A stretch of DNA of 64,000 bases from Desulfocapsa sp050291935 (GCA_050291935.1 JBNKKR010000015.1:6341-70340), one strand, 5' to 3'; positions 1-8,512 are shown, numbered from the stretch's first letter. A program made the numbers and translations. Notes: a model not told the origin generated them from the letters alone.

Positions 1-588
1 GCGCATGCCAGGCGTAAGTTTATGGAAGCCCGAAAAGGAAGTGCTAAGAAAAAACACCGTGGCATAGATACAGCTCTTGGAATGATTCGTAACCTGTACC
101 TTTTGGAGAAAAAAGCAAGAGATGAACAATTATCTCCTGCTGAGATTTATAATATGAGGCAGGAGCAGGCAAAACCCATTGTGAAGAAGTTTAAGCTTTG
201 GCTTAATAAACGAAAAGATAATGTTCTCCCCAAAAGTCTTTTGGGGAAAGCTGTAACATATTGTTTGAATCAGTGGAAACGGTTGGAAAACTACTTATCG
301 GATGGTAATGCTGGAATTGACAATAACGCGGCAGAAAATTGTATTCGTCCTTTTGTTGTAGGTAGAAAGAACTGGCTGTTTTCTGGAACTCCTGAAGGTG
401 CAAAAGCCAGTGCATTGTTGTATAGCTTTATTGAGACCGCAAAATGCAATAGTCTTGAACCGTACGCTTACCTGCGCTACCTCTTTGAGAAACTGCCAAC
501 CACTTCTGAAGAAGATATGGCTCAACTCCTCCCCACTAGACTTTCGGCAAAGGATATTGTGCTTATTGATCTGGAGAGTGGGGTTTAA
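1..588 (+). CDS. tnpC: IS66-family transposase (TnpC), C-terminal part, 5' truncated by window edge
   Basis: DDE transposase of IS66-type elements, catalysing excision and insertion. The frame is open from base 1, where the codons read AHARRKF, the conserved AHARRKF stretch of the IS66 catalytic domain. Further on is NAAENCIRPFVVGRKNWLF, which carries the catalytic Glu of the DDE triad and the IRPF..GRKNWLF signature; the IS66_C tail (SFIETAKCN...YLRYLFEKLP) follows. About 195 codons are visible of roughly 500 expected. The accessory genes tnpA/tnpB would lie to the left. No frameshift is seen in the visible part. Confidence 0.93.
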   Translation, partial: AHARRKFMEARKGSAKKKHRGIDTALGMIRNLYLLEKKARDEQLSPAEIYNMRQEQAKPIVKKFKLWLNKRKDNVLPKSLLGKAVTYCLNQWKRLENYLSDGNAGIDNNAAENCIRPFVVGRKNWLFSGTPEGAKASALLYSFIETAKCNSLEPYAYLRYLFEKLPTTSEEDMAQLLPTRLSAKDIVLIDLESGV

Positions 589-599
589 TTACCGCTTAC
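1..599 (+). mobile_element. IS66-family insertion sequence, right end (left part outside window)
   Basis: The window opens inside an IS66-family element. The transposase C-terminus is followed within a few bases by ACCGCTTAC ending at 599; read inward on the other strand this is GTAAGCGGT, which matches the GTAAGCG-type tips of IS66 elements. The 8 bases after 599 (TTAAAAAG) would be the target duplication, but the left copy is outside the window so this cannot be checked. Confidence 0.8.
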
Positions 600-759
600 T
601 TAAAAAGGTATGCCAAGCATCTCAGATAATCAAAACTTATTTCACGAAATCAATCTTCTAAAAAGCGACATTCCAACGAACTTTGGCAAGAATTGACAGC
701 AGCCAGCTTTTGCCGTATACTATTCGCAATTCAACCCGTCATCGCCAATGGAGGATGAG

Positions 760-1002
760 ATGAATACGAAGCTCACATTACGACTCGAAGATCATCTTAT
801 AGAGTCAGCTAAAGAATATTCCGCCCAAACTGGCAAATCTGTTTCTAAGATAGTGTCAGACTTTTTTGTAGTCATAAAAAATGAGAAACTTAAAAAAAAC
901 TATTCAGTCACCCCTACTGTCCAATCTCTAACGGGTGTCTTGAGTGAGTCGAAATTTTCAGAGAATGACTACAAAAAATATCTCGAAGAGAAATATCTAT
1001 GA
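760..1002 (+). CDS. Antitoxin of a PIN-domain toxin-antitoxin pair (DUF6364-like)
   Basis: Small 80-residue protein, probably the DNA-binding antitoxin that neutralises the PIN RNase encoded next. The N-terminus (MNTKLTLRLEDHLIESAKEY) has the ribbon-helix-helix pattern of alternating residues followed by a helix (TGKSVSKIVSDFF); the acidic/basic C-terminus would wrap the toxin. I start at 760 because GGAGG at 750-754 lies five bases before this ATG; the in-frame ATG at 748 would itself cover that ribosome site. The stop overlaps the toxin start as ATGA (999-1002), the usual translational coupling of such operons. It lies just downstream of the IS66 end, so it is probably part of the accessory DNA. 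Confidence 0.8.
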   Translation: MNTKLTLRLEDHLIESAKEYSAQTGKSVSKIVSDFFVVIKNEKLKKNYSVTPTVQSLTGVLSESKFSENDYKKYLEEKYL

Positions 1003-1442
1003 GAGTGCTCTTTGATACAAATATCATCTTAGATGTGCTTCTTGACAGAAAACCATTTTCAGAGCACTCGGCCTACCTAATGTCAATGGTTGAGCGGTCT
1101 GAACTTAATGGGTACTTCTGTGCCACAACAATAACAACTATTCATTACCTGCTCTCAAAACAGCTAGACAAAGAAAAAACCAGTAAAAGTATAAATGCAA
1201 TAATACGCCTATTTGAGGTTGCATCAGTAAATAGGCTGGTTATTGAAAATGCTTTATCTTCAAAATTCACAGACTTTGAAGATTCGGTCTTACATGAGTC
1301 TGCCTTACATGCAGGTGCAGAGTATATAATCACAAGGAACATAAAAGACTTTAAAAAATCAGAGATTCCAACATTTACCCCAACAGAATTTCTAAGTATG
1401 TTGGAGTCGCTGGGTTATCGGGATAGGAAAAACCATCACTGA
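999..1442 (+). CDS. PIN-domain toxin (VapC-like RNase)
   Basis: 147-residue PIN-domain protein, by family a Mg2+-dependent ribonuclease that inhibits translation when its antitoxin is lost. Conserved acidic positions are visible: FDTNIILD at residues 5-12, FEDSVLHESA near 93-102, and the ITRNIKDF motif near 111-118 that closes the PIN active site. The start overlaps the antitoxin stop by ATGA, so the two are one operon. The length is normal for the family and no disruption is seen. Target RNA cannot be predicted from sequence. Confidence 0.88.
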   Translation: MRVLFDTNIILDVLLDRKPFSEHSAYLMSMVERSELNGYFCATTITTIHYLLSKQLDKEKTSKSINAIIRLFEVASVNRLVIENALSSKFTDFEDSVLHESALHAGAEYIITRNIKDFKKSEIPTFTPTEFLSMLESLGYRDRKNHH

Positions 1443-1618
1443 CCATCCCACCCACACCACCCTTCGCCTCCATCAGGCTGGGTCTGGGACTTGCCTATCA
1501 TTGCCCGAGTTGTTAAGGTAGACGCCCCCCTAAGAACATGTGCCGTTCCCGGTACACAACACAGCGCTTAAAACACATTTGACACCGAGTATGACAAGGC
1601 TTGTATCTTTTCTTAAAG
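1443..1618. other. Intergenic stretch without a gene
   Basis: About 175 bases between the PIN toxin and the convergent solute-binding gene. The middle (about 1460-1560) is visibly richer in G+C than the AT-rich toxin genes and contains runs such as GACGCCCCCC, with no open frame of useful length. It may be a leftover of a mobile element, but I cannot assign it to a family. Confidence 0.4.
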
Positions 1619-2398
1619 TTATAAATCCCATTTCTTCAGAAGTAGCGCATACTCTTCTGTTTGTTTGAATTTTTCCAGCTCATCTGCAATGGCAAAAACT
1701 ATTTTATCACTTGTCAGCAGGCTTGCTGCCATATAATTTACGGTTGACAACTCCTCCAATGGAAAAACTCTTTTCAGGATTTTTTGGGGGTCAAAACCTG
1801 TCTCTCTGACTATGTGGTAAGCGACTGCATCAGGCATTGGCCAAAGATCAATGCGGCCTTTAAGTAATTTTTGAAAATTTTTGCTATGAGCGGAGTTCCC
1901 GGAATTGGAGTCCAAAGTCGATCGTGCAAATCCTTTGTTAAGCAGCCATGTCTCTCTGGCATCCTCGATGGTAGTGCCAATTGTATAGTTTTTGAGTTCA
2001 TCCAGCTTGTCAATTTTGATGTCGGTGCGAGTTTGTAAGGCAAAAACCGATTGTTTTATCGGGGTTATCTCTCCAATCCATTTAAAAAGTTCTTCTCTTT
2101 TTTTGCGACGGCCTATCGAATAGATAAGAGAGTTGCTTTGCTGTTGTACTAAGGTGTAGCTTCTGGCCCATGGATAACTTGTAATAGTGTACGCAAATCC
2201 ACAATTTTGCAGGACTTGTTGGACAACTTCCGTTGAAGCACCAGTGATTTTCCCCTCTTTAGTATAGTTATAGGGCGGAAATTCTTCAGTAAAAACGATC
2301 AATTCTTGAGAGGATGTGGAAAGAGGCGGAGCAAAGATTGTCAAAATCATAGCAAAAACAAATACTAGCTTACCTGAAACATGTTCTTTTTTTCTCAT
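1619..2398 (-). CDS. Periplasmic solute-binding protein, family 3 (SBP_bac_3)
   Basis: 259-residue secreted protein of the amino-acid-type (family 3) solute-binding fold. Residues 1-30 form a signal peptide (basic MRKKEH start, hydrophobic core, cut near SSQEL). The mature N-terminus FTEEFPPYNYTKEGKITGAS is the classic opening of this fold, with the G.STEVVQQVL helix after it; the rest covers both lobes. No permease or ATPase gene is adjacent, so it is an orphan. Such orphans often act as sensors or uncharacterised periplasmic proteins rather than transporters. It is encoded convergently to the toxin operon. Confidence 0.8.
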   Translation of the reverse strand: MRKKEHVSGKLVFVFAMILTIFAPPLSTSSQELIVFTEEFPPYNYTKEGKITGASTEVVQQVLQNCGFAYTITSYPWARSYTLVQQQSNSLIYSIGRRKKREELFKWIGEITPIKQSVFALQTRTDIKIDKLDELKNYTIGTTIEDARETWLLNKGFARSTLDSNSGNSAHSKNFQKLLKGRIDLWPMPDAVAYHIVRETGFDPQKILKRVFPLEELSTVNYMAASLLTSDKIVFAIADELEKFKQTEEYALLLKKWDL

Positions 2399-2675
2399 CT
2401 CGCTTCCTCATCTTATTATGAATACACTATGAGTTTTATTACGATTGAAAATATCGTCTTATGATATAAGAGTACGCAATAAGTCCCCAAAAGCCAACCA
2501 TAAATCACATTTTTCAATCTTATGCCTCCATCAGTTAAAAAAATATCCCTTCGTCTTCCGAAAACTTTGGTTGAGACCGATCAAGAAACAACACTCTTCT
2601 CACCACAACAGCAAGCCAGGATAACTCTGGAAGTAGACCTTGCATTTTTGGAGACGAACTGCCAATTTACAAGCT

Positions 2676-2789
2676 ATGATAAAACGATCCATTATTCACC
2701 CCCTCTTGCAAAACATCGCACAATCGTCTGCTGCCATTCTTCTTGGCACGACAGGAAAAACTACATTAGCGAAGATGATAAACAAATAA
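2676..2789 (+). pseudogene. Decayed N-terminal fragment of an AAA_14-type ATPase
   Basis: A 37-codon open frame reads MIKRSIIHPLLQNIAQSS followed by AAILLGTTGKTTLAKMINK and a stop. This resembles the first 40 residues of AAA_14/DUF4143 ATPases, such as the intact gene just downstream (AVAMLGPRQCGKSTLARRL). Compared with the family P-loop (GxxxxGKT) the fragment has GTTGKT, two residues short, so the Walker A loop looks broken. A longer open frame over the same bases (2522-2821) has no ribosome site and no recognisable content. I read the 2399-2835 interval as promoter plus this remnant. Confidence 0.5.
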
Positions 2790-2818
2790 GAAAACCTTTG
2801 ACCCAAAAGATTCCGTTG

Positions 2819-2861
2819 TAAGTTTGCATATTGGAATGTATGATTCCAATATGCAAACTTA
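2819..2861. promoter_or_regulatory. 43-bp near-perfect palindrome spanning the ATPase start codon
   Basis: TAAGTTTGCATATTGGAAT (2819-2837) is the exact reverse complement of ATTCCAATATGCAAACTTA (2843-2861), with a five-base spacer (GTATG). The possible start codons of the downstream ATPase (TTG 2824, ATG 2836, ATG 2851) all lie inside it. It could be an operator for a dimeric repressor, or an mRNA hairpin that hides the start. Confidence 0.75.
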
Positions 2862-4005
2862 TAAAGAGCGGTTTTTAACATCATTACTTAATAAACGGCT
2901 AAGCGAAATGCCGGCTGTTGCAATGCTTGGTCCAAGACAATGCGGTAAATCCACGTTAGCCCGCCGTCTCATTCGCACAGTTGAAAATGGCCTTTATCTT
3001 GACCTTGAAAGAAGTTCAGATCTAAACAAGCTACGCGATATCGAAGCGTTTTTTAATGTTAATCAGGGCAAACTGATTTGTTTGGATGAAATTCAACGGG
3101 TACCCGAGCTTTTCCCAGCTTTACGTTCAATCATTGATGAAGAGGAACGTAATGGGCAACTCCTCATGTTAGGCTCAGCTTCTCGTGATCTTATTTCCCA
3201 GTCCAGTGAGTCATTGGCTGGTAGAATCAGTTATTTTGAGTTAACTCCTTTCCACTTAGATGAAGTTAGTAATAATAAGCTGGGAAAGCTATGGCTGCAA
3301 GGAGGTTTCCCAAGGAGTTTTCTAGGAGAAGAGCAGGCAAGCTTTGACTGGCGGCTTGATTTCATCCGGACATTTTTAGAACGTGATATTCCACAATTAG
3401 GTTTTAAGATTCCGGCAAAATCTATGGAACGTTTGTGGAGAATGTGTGCCCATAATCATGCTCAGCTTTTAAATAGCTCAAAAATTGGCGGAGCGCTTGG
3501 AGTAAGCCATCATTCAGTACGTTCATATATCGATATTTTATCTGAAACTTTTTTATTACGCATCTTGCTTCCTTATGCTGCTAATGTAAAAAAGCGGCTG
3601 ATTAAATCTCCCAAGATATATATTCGTGACAGTGGTCTCCTTCACACCTTGCTTGGCATCGAAAGTCATAATGATCTTCTTGGACATCCTGTTTATGGAG
3701 AGTCGTGGGAAGGTTTTGTTGTGGAAGCGATTATTACTCGTACGCCTCGGTGGCAACACTCATTTTATCGAACAGCAACCGGGGTGGAAATCGATCTCAT
3801 TCTTGAGAAAGGAAAAAAAATTATCGCTGTTGAATGTAAGGCATCAAGCGCCCCTAAACCTACGAGGGGATTCTGGCAGGCAATCGATGATCTAAAAGTG
3901 GGTGAAGCCTATATTGTGGCTCCGGTTCGTGAATCCTATCCAATTGAAAGAGGCGTTACTGTTTTTACACTGCCTGATTTTTTAAATAAAATAAAAATGT
4001 TTTGA
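2836..4005 (+). CDS. AAA_14 ATPase with C-terminal DUF4143 domain (COG1373)
   Basis: About 389 residues. The N-terminal P-loop ATPase has Walker A GPRQCGKST, Walker B LICLDEIQ, and a sensor region GSASRDLISQSSESLAGRI. The C-terminal DUF4143 domain ends with a PD-(D/E)xK-like pattern (GVEIDLILE ... IAVECKAS). Members are widespread, often horizontally moved, and of unclear function. The start is uncertain: ATG 2836 and ATG 2851 are both inside a long palindrome and neither has a good ribosome site; I use 2836. The gene stands alone. A decayed copy of the same kind of gene sits directly upstream. Confidence 0.88.
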   Translation: MYDSNMQTYKERFLTSLLNKRLSEMPAVAMLGPRQCGKSTLARRLIRTVENGLYLDLERSSDLNKLRDIEAFFNVNQGKLICLDEIQRVPELFPALRSIIDEEERNGQLLMLGSASRDLISQSSESLAGRISYFELTPFHLDEVSNNKLGKLWLQGGFPRSFLGEEQASFDWRLDFIRTFLERDIPQLGFKIPAKSMERLWRMCAHNHAQLLNSSKIGGALGVSHHSVRSYIDILSETFLLRILLPYAANVKKRLIKSPKIYIRDSGLLHTLLGIESHNDLLGHPVYGESWEGFVVEAIITRTPRWQHSFYRTATGVEIDLILEKGKKIIAVECKASSAPKPTRGFWQAIDDLKVGEAYIVAPVRESYPIERGVTVFTLPDFLNKIKMF

Positions 4006-4155
4006 TGGTAGAAAATGCAATATGGAGTTTAAAAAGCATTTTTATTAAGAATTATCCAATAAGCATCAAATAGCCAAAAAGATTTACTTCGTGATTTTTT
4101 TACCGAACACAAAACACTTCTTGACAAAGAATCTGTCACATCGTAGTAGTGTGTT

Positions 4156-4569
4156 ATGAAATTTGTCCTGCATTTTATCATGATTGCCACTTTTATCATC
4201 TCCGGCGCTTCTCCGCTGCCGGCCTGTTATGTCACACGACCGGACTGCAAGGTAAGGATGACGACGAGCTGCCCGTTCATGGGGGGTAAACACCAGACGG
4301 CAACGGCTCACATAGGCTGCTGCCAGGGAAATCACAGCGCCAAGGCCCAACGCCCGGCCAAATTCCCATTGGAGCATCTAAAACGGGTAACCATTGACCA
4401 GATGCAGGTCGATTCCGTTGACCTACCTGCCTTTGCCCCGTCGCTGGTCACCAGTGTTTCTTATCTCCCAGTGCCACTCAGCCGGGCAACCAGGCTCACC
4501 AAACAATTATTTTCCATTCATTACCACCCACCCCCGCTCTATCTCCAGCACCAAACATTTATCATTTGA
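4156..4569 (+). CDS. Small secreted Cys/His-containing protein of unknown function
   Basis: 137 residues. Residues 1-23 look like a signal peptide (MKFVLHFIMIATFIISGASPLPA). The mature part has several Cys (CYVTRPDC, SCPFMGG, GCCQGNHS) and His residues and a proline-rich C-terminus (PPPLYLQHQTFII), which could bind a metal; I do not recognise a family. Base composition matches the GC-richer ABC operon that follows, and a MITE-like repeat lies between the two. It may belong functionally to that block. Function unassigned. Confidence 0.55.
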   Translation: MKFVLHFIMIATFIISGASPLPACYVTRPDCKVRMTTSCPFMGGKHQTATAHIGCCQGNHSAKAQRPAKFPLEHLKRVTIDQMQVDSVDLPAFAPSLVTSVSYLPVPLSRATRLTKQLFSIHYHPPPLYLQHQTFII

Positions 4570-4717
4570 TACTGTTGCCCCTCGGAAATTTGACGGTTGT
4601 TAAAAAAATCCCGGCCTTGACCTCTGTCGCTGGCCGATACGGTTTTTTTACGCGCTCATCAATTTCGTAGTCGTTATTTATTTTCCCAGCGATATGTGCT
4701 GGGACTGACAATAACTT

Positions 4718-4837
4718 TAGCCCGGTTTTCTCATGAACATTGTGTTTGATTTTGAATAATACTTTTTAAACACAAATGATTGTTGGCAATAATACGTATT
4801 GCAAAATTCACACAATATTCATGGGCAATCCGGGTTA
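4718..4837. repeat. MITE-like repeat, copy 1 (120 bp)
   Basis: Bounded by imperfect terminal inverted repeats: TAGCCCGG at the left end and CCGGGTTA at the right, extending to about 28 bases (TCATGAACATTGTGT on one side, ACACAATATTCATGGG on the other). The interior closely matches copy 2 at 9716-9820 read on the opposite strand (for example AACACAAATGATTGTTGGCA). It has no coding capacity. It sits in the gap before the ABC permease gene. Confidence 0.75.
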
Positions 4838-4851
4838 GGAAGGGAACAATT

Positions 4852-6105
4852 ATGACAATAAAATACCTTGTGAGTGAACTTACGGGGCGACCCTGGAGGT
4901 CTGTAACCAACATCGGTCTGGTCGCGCTGGTTACCACCGTTCTGATCTGCATCATGCTACTGGCTGGGGCGTTACAGCGTGCCTTCCATGCACCCCTAAA
5001 CGATATCGGCGCCAATATCACCGTGCAGAAGTCTGGAGATGTGCCGGAACAGATGGCTGGCCCGGTGCTTCCCTGTTCTGTGGCCCCGATCAGTGCCGCT
5101 GAAAGTCGTCAAATCGAGGCACTGTCAGGCGTGCAGTCTGTCAGCCGCGCTGTGCTGTTCTGGGATTTTAGTGATGAATCCTTTCAGATCGTTGTTGGTT
5201 TAAAGCCAAACGACCCTGCCGGCCCCGCCCTGTTGCGGGCCGCTGTTATAGCCGGACGCATGTTGCATCAAGAGGAAATGGGCCAGGCCCTTGCCGAGAC
5301 CTCCTGGGCAATCAAGGCGCGGTTGTCCGTGGGTGACCAGGTGCGGGTCGGCGGCCGCCCCTTTACCATAGCTGGGCTGGTCGATGTTTCCAGAATCAGC
5401 CGCATCGGCACGGCAAATCTCTACATACCCCTGGCCGACGCCCAGGCAATTGCCGCGGCCGCGCCGTCCGTTCTGGCCGTCCATCAATTTGAGAAGGATG
5501 ATACCAATCTGCTGTTTGTGCAAGTGGACCGCGATAAGACCGAAAAGGTGGCCACCTCCATTCGCGATCTGCTGGGCAAAAAGGCCAGCGTCTCCACCCC
5601 GGACTCTTTTAAAAAGCTGCTCGGCAGCCTCTTCCTTTTGACCGAGCGTTTTTCAGGGTTGATTTCCGGCTTGATCTTTATTTTGGTCCTGCTGCTCATG
5701 GTGCGCAATTCGGCGGCAAACATCCGTGAGCGCACCAGGGAGATCGGCGTCATGAAGGGTGTGGGCTGGACCGGGGCGGACATCCGCGGTCAGTTACTGG
5801 CGGAGAATTTTGCGTACATCGTCCTGGGAACCGTTTTGGGCCTCGTTCTTGGCCTGCTTGGCGCCTGGGGCCTGTCTCATATCACTATTGCCATCCCCAT
5901 CCCGTGGGATATGGCGCCCAAACCCCATTTCCTGCCTGGCGGTGGCAACCAGGTGTTCCGGCAAGTTCCCCTGCAGATGGCCCCCTCGGCCGGGTTGTTG
6001 ATCCCGTGCTGTGCCGCGCCAGTTGTTTTTGGCCTGGCCACGGCCTGGGCCGCTGGCCGTGCTGTTACCAAACTTCAAACCTCGGAGGTTCTCCGTTATG
6101 AATAA
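4852..6105 (+). CDS. ABC transporter permease, MacB/FtsX type (first)
   Basis: About 417 residues. It has one N-terminal membrane segment (near residues 18-40), a large extracytoplasmic domain (about 45-275), then three C-terminal segments in an FtsX domain with the signature REIGVMKGVGWTGADI; this is the MacB-type mechanotransmission architecture. I start at ATG 4852 because AGGAAGGGA lies just upstream; the longer frame would run back into the MITE-like repeat. It overlaps the ATPase gene by 8 bases. With the second permease at 7238 it probably forms a heterodimer. The substrate is unknown. The composition is GC-richer than the flanks. Confidence 0.88.
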   Translation: MTIKYLVSELTGRPWRSVTNIGLVALVTTVLICIMLLAGALQRAFHAPLNDIGANITVQKSGDVPEQMAGPVLPCSVAPISAAESRQIEALSGVQSVSRAVLFWDFSDESFQIVVGLKPNDPAGPALLRAAVIAGRMLHQEEMGQALAETSWAIKARLSVGDQVRVGGRPFTIAGLVDVSRISRIGTANLYIPLADAQAIAAAAPSVLAVHQFEKDDTNLLFVQVDRDKTEKVATSIRDLLGKKASVSTPDSFKKLLGSLFLLTERFSGLISGLIFILVLLLMVRNSAANIRERTREIGVMKGVGWTGADIRGQLLAENFAYIVLGTVLGLVLGLLGAWGLSHITIAIPIPWDMAPKPHFLPGGGNQVFRQVPLQMAPSAGLLIPCCAAPVVFGLATAWAAGRAVTKLQTSEVLRYE

Positions 6106-6811
6106 TTCAGAGGCTCTGAACGGAGCCGAAAAAAAGAACGAAATCCACGGGCCGATGCTGGCCGTGAGTAATGTCAGCAAACATTTTAACCAGGTGAGCC
6201 CGGTGCGCCATGTCAGTTTTTCGGTGGGGCCGGGCGAGTTCGTCACCCTGCTCGGGCCATCGGGTTCCGGAAAATCCACTCTACTTGGTTTGGTTGCCGG
6301 TTTGGAAAAACCAAGCGAAGGGTCAATCATTCTACAATCCCGTGAGATCACCGGGTTAAGCGAGGATGATCTGGCCCTGTTGCGGCGACAGTATGTTGGT
6401 TTTGTCTTTCAGGCCTTTCATTTGATACCAACCCTTACCGCCTTGGAAAACGTCTGCTTCCCGCTCTACCCGGTGAAGATGACGGAGCACGAGCGGCAAG
6501 ATCAAGCCAGTGGTTTGCTTGACAAGGTAGGCCTCAGTGCCCGTCACCATCACCTGCCGGCAAAGTTGTCCGGCGGTGAGCGGCAGCGGGTGGCCATTGC
6601 CAGGGCACTCATCAATGAGCCATCAATCCTGTTCTGCGACGAGCCCACAGGCAATCTCGATTCCGCCACCGGCCGGGAGATCCTTGACCTGCTTATGGCG
6701 CTGAACAAGAAACAGGGGGTGACGCTGTTTATGGTCACCCATGACCGGGAAATAGCCAAACTTTCAAATCGATCACTTTTCATGCAAGACGGGGAGGTCC
6801 ACGAACGATGA
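6098..6811 (+). CDS. ABC transporter ATP-binding protein (MacB/LolD type)
   Basis: About 237 residues. Walker A GPSGSGKST, Q-loop region FVFQAFHLIPTLTALEN, signature LSGGERQRVAIARAL, Walker B ILFCDEPTGNLDS and switch-His VTHDRE are all intact and typical of the LolD/MacB/FtsE group. Start chosen at ATG 6098 behind GGAGG (6084-6088), overlapping the permease end. Its stop overlaps the next start (ATGA at 6808). It energises the two FtsX-type permeases of the operon, probably for a mechanotransmission task rather than classical transport. Confidence 0.93.
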   Translation: MNNSEALNGAEKKNEIHGPMLAVSNVSKHFNQVSPVRHVSFSVGPGEFVTLLGPSGSGKSTLLGLVAGLEKPSEGSIILQSREITGLSEDDLALLRRQYVGFVFQAFHLIPTLTALENVCFPLYPVKMTEHERQDQASGLLDKVGLSARHHHLPAKLSGGERQRVAIARALINEPSILFCDEPTGNLDSATGREILDLLMALNKKQGVTLFMVTHDREIAKLSNRSLFMQDGEVHER

Positions 6812-7233
6812 AACAATACAACAAATCCATATTGGCAATCACATTTATTGTGCTACTCGCTTCGTTTATTATCGCCATGCCGGTCCAGAGCCGTGCGGCG
6901 GCCAGAGTACGGGTTGATATTCTATACATGAACCACGGACCCATGCGACCCACCGTAACCAAAATCAAGAAGCTGCTGGCTGGCTACGGTGCTATGGTCC
7001 AGGCGTCATGGTATGATTTTGAGTCGTTGGCCGGGGAGGCTTACATGAAAAGGGAAGGAATCAAGGGCCATGTGCCCATGTTGATCAAGATTAACGGCCA
7101 GTCTGATTTCGGTCTGGGCAACCGCGAGGTGCAGTTGCGCGGGTTTCCCAGCGGCGCCGCCCCATTTAAAACAGTGGAGGGGAACTGGTCCCTGGAGGAT
7201 CTGCAACAGCTCATTGACCAGGCCGTGAGGTGA
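6808..7233 (+). CDS. Exported thioredoxin-fold-like protein of the ABC operon
   Basis: 141 residues with an N-terminal signal or anchor (hydrophobic residues 8-28, cut near SRAAA). The mature part starts RVRVDILYMNHGPMRPTV and has a beta-alpha-beta rhythm like a thioredoxin fold, but no CxxC. The start overlaps the ATPase stop and is preceded by GGGGAGG. Its place between ATPase and second permease suggests a periplasmic partner. Some FTR1/P19-type iron uptake loci (for example in Campylobacter) combine FtsX-type permeases, an ATPase and thioredoxin-like proteins; that parallel is loose and the function remains open. Confidence 0.6.
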   Translation: MKQYNKSILAITFIVLLASFIIAMPVQSRAAARVRVDILYMNHGPMRPTVTKIKKLLAGYGAMVQASWYDFESLAGEAYMKREGIKGHVPMLIKINGQSDFGLGNREVQLRGFPSGAAPFKTVEGNWSLEDLQQLIDQAVR

Positions 7234-7237
7234 CAGC

Positions 7238-8485
7238 ATGGATACTCTTTCCCTTATCCGTCTTGGTTACTTAACCGCCCGCCGCGACTGGAAACGGTCG
7301 ACATGGCTTATGGCGGGTGTGGCGCTGGGGCTGGCCTTTTATCTCGCCGTGTCCACCATTGGTGCAAGTTACGCCGAGTTAGTCAAGCTGCCCTTTGCCA
7401 GGCTGGAGAGTGACTTGATCATCCAGCATGGTGTTGAGGGCAGCAGCAGCCCCGATACCGCGGACCGTGCCATTCGGTTGCCCTTCTCAAATCGTGCCAT
7501 TGACAGTGAGGCCATCACTACCATAAGAAATCTGCCCGCCATAAAAAAGCTCAGCACCGCCACGGTACTCTGGTATCAGGAACACAAAAAATTCATTACG
7601 ATCACCGGCGTCGATCCGGCAAATTCCGCAAGCGGCCCGTCCAAGGTTATGGAGTGGATTTCACAGGGGAGGGCTTTGCTGGCCACGGGCGAGGCGGTTA
7701 TTGAGAGCCATTATGCCCGCTTTAACCGGCTGAAGGTGGGTGATGTCGTTTATTTTGATCAACGCCCTTTCACCATTGTCGGCAAGGCAGACATCAAGGA
7801 AGGCGCCTCCCTGGCCGCGGCAAATTTTTATATTTCAAACCAGGACGCCGTGGCCTTGGGGGGGTTGGCGGATGATACCGCCAATCTGCTCTCCGCCACC
7901 CTGATACCGGGAGCGGATAAAAAAGGCGTCACCGAGACTATTAACAAACTTCTACCTGGCGCAATTGTCTCATCAAGCGACTCCATCAGCGACATGATGC
8001 AGGGGTTTGGCCGTATCAGCACCACGTCGTCGATGCTGCTTTCCTCGGTGGCCTTGGGCTTCACAATGCTGTTGACCGTCTGGCTTATGGCTGCCCGCCA
8101 ACAGGAGCAGGCTTGGAAGATCGGCCTAATGCAGACCCTGGGTTGGCAAAAGCGGGACATTGTGTTTAGCAGTGGTACCGAGGCCCTGGCGCAAACAGCC
8201 CTTGGCGGGGCGGTTGGTATGATTTTAGGTTTGCTTATCATCATGTGGATGGGTAGCTTGGAGGTTTCACTCACCCTGCCATGGAATCTTGCCGCCACTC
8301 CAGAGACCATGCACCATGCTGCTGCCCGGAACCGGACTATGCAGGTAGCTTTACCAGTTTCCCTGGAACCCTGGCGTTTTTTGATGGGTTTTGTTCTTTC
8401 CTGTCTGGCGGCAACGGCCATGGGAGCCTGGTCAGCCCTGTACCTGGCCAGAAAGACCATCCGCCAAACCCTGCTTGAAATGTAA
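7238..8485 (+). CDS. ABC transporter permease, MacB/FtsX type (second)
   Basis: 415 residues with the same architecture as the first permease: N-terminal segment (about 22-45), extracytoplasmic domain, then three C-terminal segments. The FtsX-like signature is QAWKIGLMQTLGWQKRDIVF. The start ATG 7238 follows GAGGTGA, four bases after the previous gene. The two permeases are clearly different, so the complex is probably heterodimeric. A 13-bp inverted repeat follows the stop codon. This is the last gene of the operon. Confidence 0.88.
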   Translation: MDTLSLIRLGYLTARRDWKRSTWLMAGVALGLAFYLAVSTIGASYAELVKLPFARLESDLIIQHGVEGSSSPDTADRAIRLPFSNRAIDSEAITTIRNLPAIKKLSTATVLWYQEHKKFITITGVDPANSASGPSKVMEWISQGRALLATGEAVIESHYARFNRLKVGDVVYFDQRPFTIVGKADIKEGASLAAANFYISNQDAVALGGLADDTANLLSATLIPGADKKGVTETINKLLPGAIVSSSDSISDMMQGFGRISTTSSMLLSSVALGFTMLLTVWLMAARQQEQAWKIGLMQTLGWQKRDIVFSSGTEALAQTALGGAVGMILGLLIIMWMGSLEVSLTLPWNLAATPETMHHAAARNRTMQVALPVSLEPWRFLMGFVLSCLAATAMGAWSALYLARKTIRQTLLEM

Positions 8486-8512
8486 GGCCGGAGTTGGAAA
8501 ACTTAAAATCCA

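Noticed and set aside
1460..1560. GC-richer stretch as a group II intron or integron recombination site
   Set aside because: No reverse-transcriptase, integrase or defined attC-like structure could be shown by eye.
2522..2821. 99-codon open frame upstream of the AAA ATPase
   Set aside because: No ribosome site and no protein-like pattern; a different frame over the same bases shows a clear ATPase remnant.
5794..6351. 185-codon minus-strand frame in the ABC operon
   Set aside because: Long antisense frames are expected in GC-rich coding DNA; the plus strand has complete transporter motifs.
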